DNA from: Roseimaritima sp.
Lineage (GTDB): Bacteria > Planctomycetota > Planctomycetia > Pirellulales > Pirellulaceae
DNA length: 9,000 nt
Direction: 5' to 3'
Assembly: GCA_007124075.1 (NCBI GenBank)
Contig: SLFV01000334.1
Coordinates: forward strand, 1 to 9,000
The notes under the pieces were generated by a model, which saw only the letters and a list, made by a program, of their open reading frames with translations, was not told the origin of the DNA and did not search any database. Position 1 is the stretch's first letter. Each line of letters begins with the position of its first letter. Below are positions 6,859-9,000 of the stretch, one piece after another. Both the position numbers and the translations under genes were made by a program.

Positions 6859-7338
6859 ATGCTGGGACAGTGGGTGGAAGTAGAGTTTGACTGTTTGCCG
6901 CTACGAACCGTCACCCGGTTGGACGTGCCCGTGGACGCGTCACCAAAGTACGAACAGTTCGTGCTGCGGGTCAAAGCAGCGATTGCGAAACATGGTGTGC
7001 TGAACGCCTACTATCTTTACCAGGCGCACTGCACGTACCACCTGACGAATGATCCACAACGTGGTATGGTACGGCTTGGTTTTGAGGGCACGGTCCTGAC
7101 CGACCAAACCGACTGCCATGCCAAACAATGCGATTTGAATGTTACGTTGCAGCAAGAAACCTGTTCGTGGTTGACCGAGCCGATGGTAGAACACCTCAGC
7201 TTGAGCGCCCGGCAGGCCGTCTTGGTGGAGTTTGATCGTTACATTCGCTCGGGGGATTTGGAAAAAGCCAAGCAGCGGATCGAAAAATTACAAGCCGACA
7301 GCGATGAAGCGGGTGGCTTTGTGGGAATGTATTTGTAA
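6859..7338 (+). CDS. Uncharacterised 159-residue protein
   Basis: I do not recognise a family. The protein is soluble, with no signal peptide or membrane segment. It looks alpha/beta: N-terminal strand-like GQWVEVEFDCLPLRTV (3-18), a helix about 31-45, a central aromatic block LNAYYLYQAHCTYHL (48-62), strand-like MVRLGFEGTVL (70-80), then VTLQQETCSWL (95-105) and a charged helix (about 115-147, with DLEKAKQRIEKLQ at 133-145). It ends in a distinctive GGFVGMYL. Five cysteines (12, 58, 86, 91, 102) and several histidines are present, including DCHAKQC (85-91), but no known metal motif is formed. The start at 6859 is chosen over GTG 6856 by Shine-Dalgarno spacing. It lies 45 bases after the nitroreductase-like gene and 24 before the redoxin gene, so co-transcription is likely. 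Codon use looks like that of its neighbours, with no sign of recent transfer. Confidence 0.85.
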   Translation: MLGQWVEVEFDCLPLRTVTRLDVPVDASPKYEQFVLRVKAAIAKHGVLNAYYLYQAHCTYHLTNDPQRGMVRLGFEGTVLTDQTDCHAKQCDLNVTLQQETCSWLTEPMVEHLSLSARQAVLVEFDRYIRSGDLEKAKQRIEKLQADSDEAGGFVGMYL

Positions 7339-7350
7339 CGTGGTTCAAAC

Positions 7351-7355
7351 GGGAG
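7351..7355 (+). promoter_or_regulatory. Shine-Dalgarno for the redoxin gene
   Basis: GGGAG lies 7 bases before the ATG at 7363, supporting that start and translation separate from the upstream gene. Confidence 0.5.
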
Positions 7356-7362
7356 ATTTTTA

Positions 7363-7959
7363 ATGGTTCGCACCGCAAGTACGATGATGCCTTTGGGTAC
7401 GGCCGCACCCGATTTTCAATTACCCGCAGCGGGTGAAGACCGCTCGGTTGCGTTGGCCGATTTCGGCGACTGTAAGGCGTTGTTGATTGTTTTCATGTGC
7501 AATCACTGCCCCTATGTCAAACATGTGGCTCCGGAACTGAAACGTCTGGCGGATGATTATCACCAGCAGGGGGTGGTGGTCGTCGGCATCAGCAGCAACG
7601 ATATCGCGTCGCACCCGGAAGATAGCCCCGAAAAGATGGCAGAAGAAAAAGCGGCTCGCGGTTATCGGTTCCCTTACCTGTTTGACCAATCGCAGGCCGT
7701 CGCCAAAGCGTATGGGGCCGCCTGCACGCCCGATTTTTTCTTGTTTGACGGACAACACAAACTGTTTTACCGCGGCCAGCTAGACGACAGTCGACCGAAG
7801 GAAGGTTCGGTCCCCGATGGCAAAGATTTGCGTGCTGCGATCGATGCGCTGTTGGCGGGAAACCCAAGTCCAGAAACGCAAAAACCTAGCATCGGCTGTA
7901 ATATCAAATGGCAACCGGGCAATGAACCGGAGTACTTCAACCCGGCAGGCACCGCTTAG
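7363..7959 (+). CDS. Thioredoxin-fold redoxin (AhpC/TSA-like, CNHC motif)
   Basis: This 198-residue cytoplasmic protein belongs to a redoxin/thioredoxin-like family marked by CNHCPYVKH. It opens with GTAAPDFQLP (12-21), the start common to AhpC/TSA and TlpA-like proteins. The CxxC pair is Cys46-Asn-His-Cys49 (FMCNHCPYV, 44-52) at the thioredoxin active-site position. GISSNDIASHPEDSP follows (75-89), then AYGAACTPDFFLFD (116-129), whose Thr122-Pro123 is the expected cis-proline, then YRGQLDDSR (136-144) and a C-terminal PSIGCNIKWQPGNEP (175-189) with a third conserved-looking Cys179. No signal peptide is present. It may reduce disulfides or peroxides; the partner is unknown. It sits between the orphan gene and rsmH, with only 2 bases before the rsmH start. 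Confidence 0.92.
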   Translation: MVRTASTMMPLGTAAPDFQLPAAGEDRSVALADFGDCKALLIVFMCNHCPYVKHVAPELKRLADDYHQQGVVVVGISSNDIASHPEDSPEKMAEEKAARGYRFPYLFDQSQAVAKAYGAACTPDFFLFDGQHKLFYRGQLDDSRPKEGSVPDGKDLRAAIDALLAGNPSPETQKPSIGCNIKWQPGNEPEYFNPAGTA

Positions 7960-7961
7960 TC

Positions 7962-8879
7962 GTGTCCGTGTCGCCAACGATTCACGTCCCCGTGATGGCT
8001 GCGGAGGTCGTGCACGCGTTACAGCCCAAAGCAGGGCAAGTGATCGTCGATGGCACCTTTGGCGGTGGGGGACATGCGTGTCAATTGGCTAAGTCCGTAA
8101 TGCCAGATGGCCGGGTTGTTGGGCTGGATCGGGACGACCAGGCGGTCGCGCGTGGCGAGTCGATGTTATCACAGTTGGCGAAGGACGACCCTGCCTTAGC
8201 CGCCGTGATAACGTTGTACTGCTGCAGTTATCACGATGCAGAGCGGGCGTTGGCGGCGGAATCGATCCCGCATGCCGATGCGATGCTTCTGGACCTGGGA
8301 TTGTCTAGTGACCAGTTGGTAGACACCACACGCGGTTTTGGTTTTTCACTTGAAGCCCCGCTGGACTTGCGATTTGACACATCCCAAGGCATGACGGCTG
8401 CGGAGATGTTGCAGCGACTAAGCGAGCCCGAGATTGCTGACTTGATCTACCAATTCGGCGAAGAACGGTACAGCCGCCGAATCGCGAGGCAGCTCGTCCA
8501 GCGTCGTCGGCAACGGCGACCCGTACGGACGACGACCGAACTGGCCGATTTGGTCCGTCGCTGCGTTCCGCGTTCGAAGAATCACGATATCGATCCGGCG
8601 ACGCGCACCTTTCAAGCCTTACGAATTGCGGTCAATCGCGAACTGGATATCCTTCAGCAAGCCCTGCAAAAAGCGTGCGATTGGATCCGCCCCGGTGGAC
8701 GGTTGGCGATCCTGAGTTTCCATTCACTGGAGGACCGTTTGGTCAAACAAGCTTTTCGCCAGTCGGATCGCTGGGAAGCCCTGACGCGAAAGCCCGTGCG
8801 GCCCACGGACCAGGAGTGTCACGACAACCCGCGGGCCCGCAGTGCCAAATTACGAGCCGCGATTCGCAAAACGGAATAG
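7962..8879 (+). CDS. rsmH: 16S rRNA (cytosine1402-N4)-methyltransferase RsmH (MraW)
   Basis: RsmH uses S-adenosylmethionine to methylate N4 of C1402 in 16S rRNA, in the ribosomal P site. The protein has 305 residues, close to the E. coli 313. Signals: HVPVMAAEVV (8-17), the family's usual N-terminal block; SAM motif DGTFGGGGHA (30-39); GLDRDD (54-59), whose Asp56 should contact the ribose; LLDLGLSSDQLVD (109-121), the catalytic region; RGFGFSLEAPLDLRFD shortly after; SFHSLEDRLVKQAFR near 262-276; and the terminal NPRARSAKLRAAIR. The inserted helical domain is present between the two halves. The start is GTG at 7962, with GTG 7968 possible; neither has a Shine-Dalgarno, and the 2-base gap after the redoxin stop suggests translational coupling. 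In many bacteria mraZ precedes this gene; here it does not. Confidence 0.97.
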   Translation: MSVSPTIHVPVMAAEVVHALQPKAGQVIVDGTFGGGGHACQLAKSVMPDGRVVGLDRDDQAVARGESMLSQLAKDDPALAAVITLYCCSYHDAERALAAESIPHADAMLLDLGLSSDQLVDTTRGFGFSLEAPLDLRFDTSQGMTAAEMLQRLSEPEIADLIYQFGEERYSRRIARQLVQRRRQRRPVRTTTELADLVRRCVPRSKNHDIDPATRTFQALRIAVNRELDILQQALQKACDWIRPGGRLAILSFHSLEDRLVKQAFRQSDRWEALTRKPVRPTDQECHDNPRARSAKLRAAIRKTE

Positions 8880-8902
8880 CGGGCCAGCAGCCTGCCCGAA
8901 AG

Positions 8903-9000
8903 GTGGCTCAGGATTTACAATACGACTCCTCCACTGTGACCGCAGTGCCGGAAAGACGGGCTAAGTCCTCGCAGCCTGTTGAAAGAAGAGTCGGACCCCC
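8903..9000 (+). CDS. Possible start of a downstream gene, cut by the window edge
   Basis: After rsmH only one + strand frame stays open to the right edge. Candidate starts are GTG at 8903, 8936 or 8945; there is no ATG and no Shine-Dalgarno. The predicted start is hydrophilic and basic (for example PERRAK and PVERRV). In many bacteria a small FtsL-like gene and a penicillin-binding protein gene follow rsmH, so a short poorly conserved protein is plausible here, but these 32 codons do not identify one. The real gene may also begin beyond base 9000. Confidence 0.25.
   Translation, partial: MAQDLQYDSSTVTAVPERRAKSSQPVERRVGP

Noticed and set aside
1..9000. CRISPR arrays, tRNA or rRNA genes, insertion sequences, phage or defence genes
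   Set aside because: I looked on both strands and saw no regularly spaced repeats, cloverleaf-like or rRNA-like sequence, transposase motifs or mobile-element ends.

Overview
This 9 kb window is a gene-dense bacterial chromosome segment. It is moderately GC-rich and about 90% coding by my count. The protein style (a PII protein reading YRGHAF in the T-loop, a CNHCPYV redoxin, and a short conserved-looking orphan protein) suggests a planctomycete, probably near Rhodopirellula/Pirellulaceae. That placement is inference from sequence recall; no search was run.

Layout: (1) 127-474 (+), a PII nitrogen signal-transduction protein with a phenylalanine at the classical Tyr51 modification site and an enlarged B-loop. 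(2) 657-1700 (-), a Gfo/Idh/MocA-family NAD(P)-dependent oxidoreductase, convergent with PII; two hairpins lie in the 182-base gap between them. (3) 1923-5165 (+), the complete transcription-repair coupling factor Mfd, divergent from the oxidoreductase. (4) 4956-5984 (-), a TauE/SafE-type membrane exporter whose hydrophilic tail runs 210 bases antisense into the 3' end of mfd. (5) 6142-8879 (+), a closely spaced series: nitroreductase-like flavoprotein, an uncharacterised 159-residue protein, a thioredoxin-fold redoxin, and rsmH (16S rRNA m4C1402 methyltransferase). (6) A possible start of another + strand gene runs off the right edge.

How the genes relate: most are independent housekeeping or metabolic functions (nitrogen sensing, DNA repair coupled to transcription, ribosome maturation). 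The only convincing operon-like unit is 6142-8879, where gaps of 45, 24 and 2 bases join a flavoprotein, an orphan protein and a redoxin to rsmH. In many bacteria rsmH heads the division/cell-wall (dcw) cluster behind mraZ; here mraZ is not upstream. The exporter and the nitroreductase diverge from a shared 157-base region that holds a plausible promoter for the exporter and a perfect 10-bp palindrome.

I found no CRISPR array, tRNA, rRNA, insertion sequence, prophage or defence system. No novel system is evident. The points most worth checking are the PII changes, the exporter/mfd antisense overlap and the orphan protein in the redox-rsmH unit.
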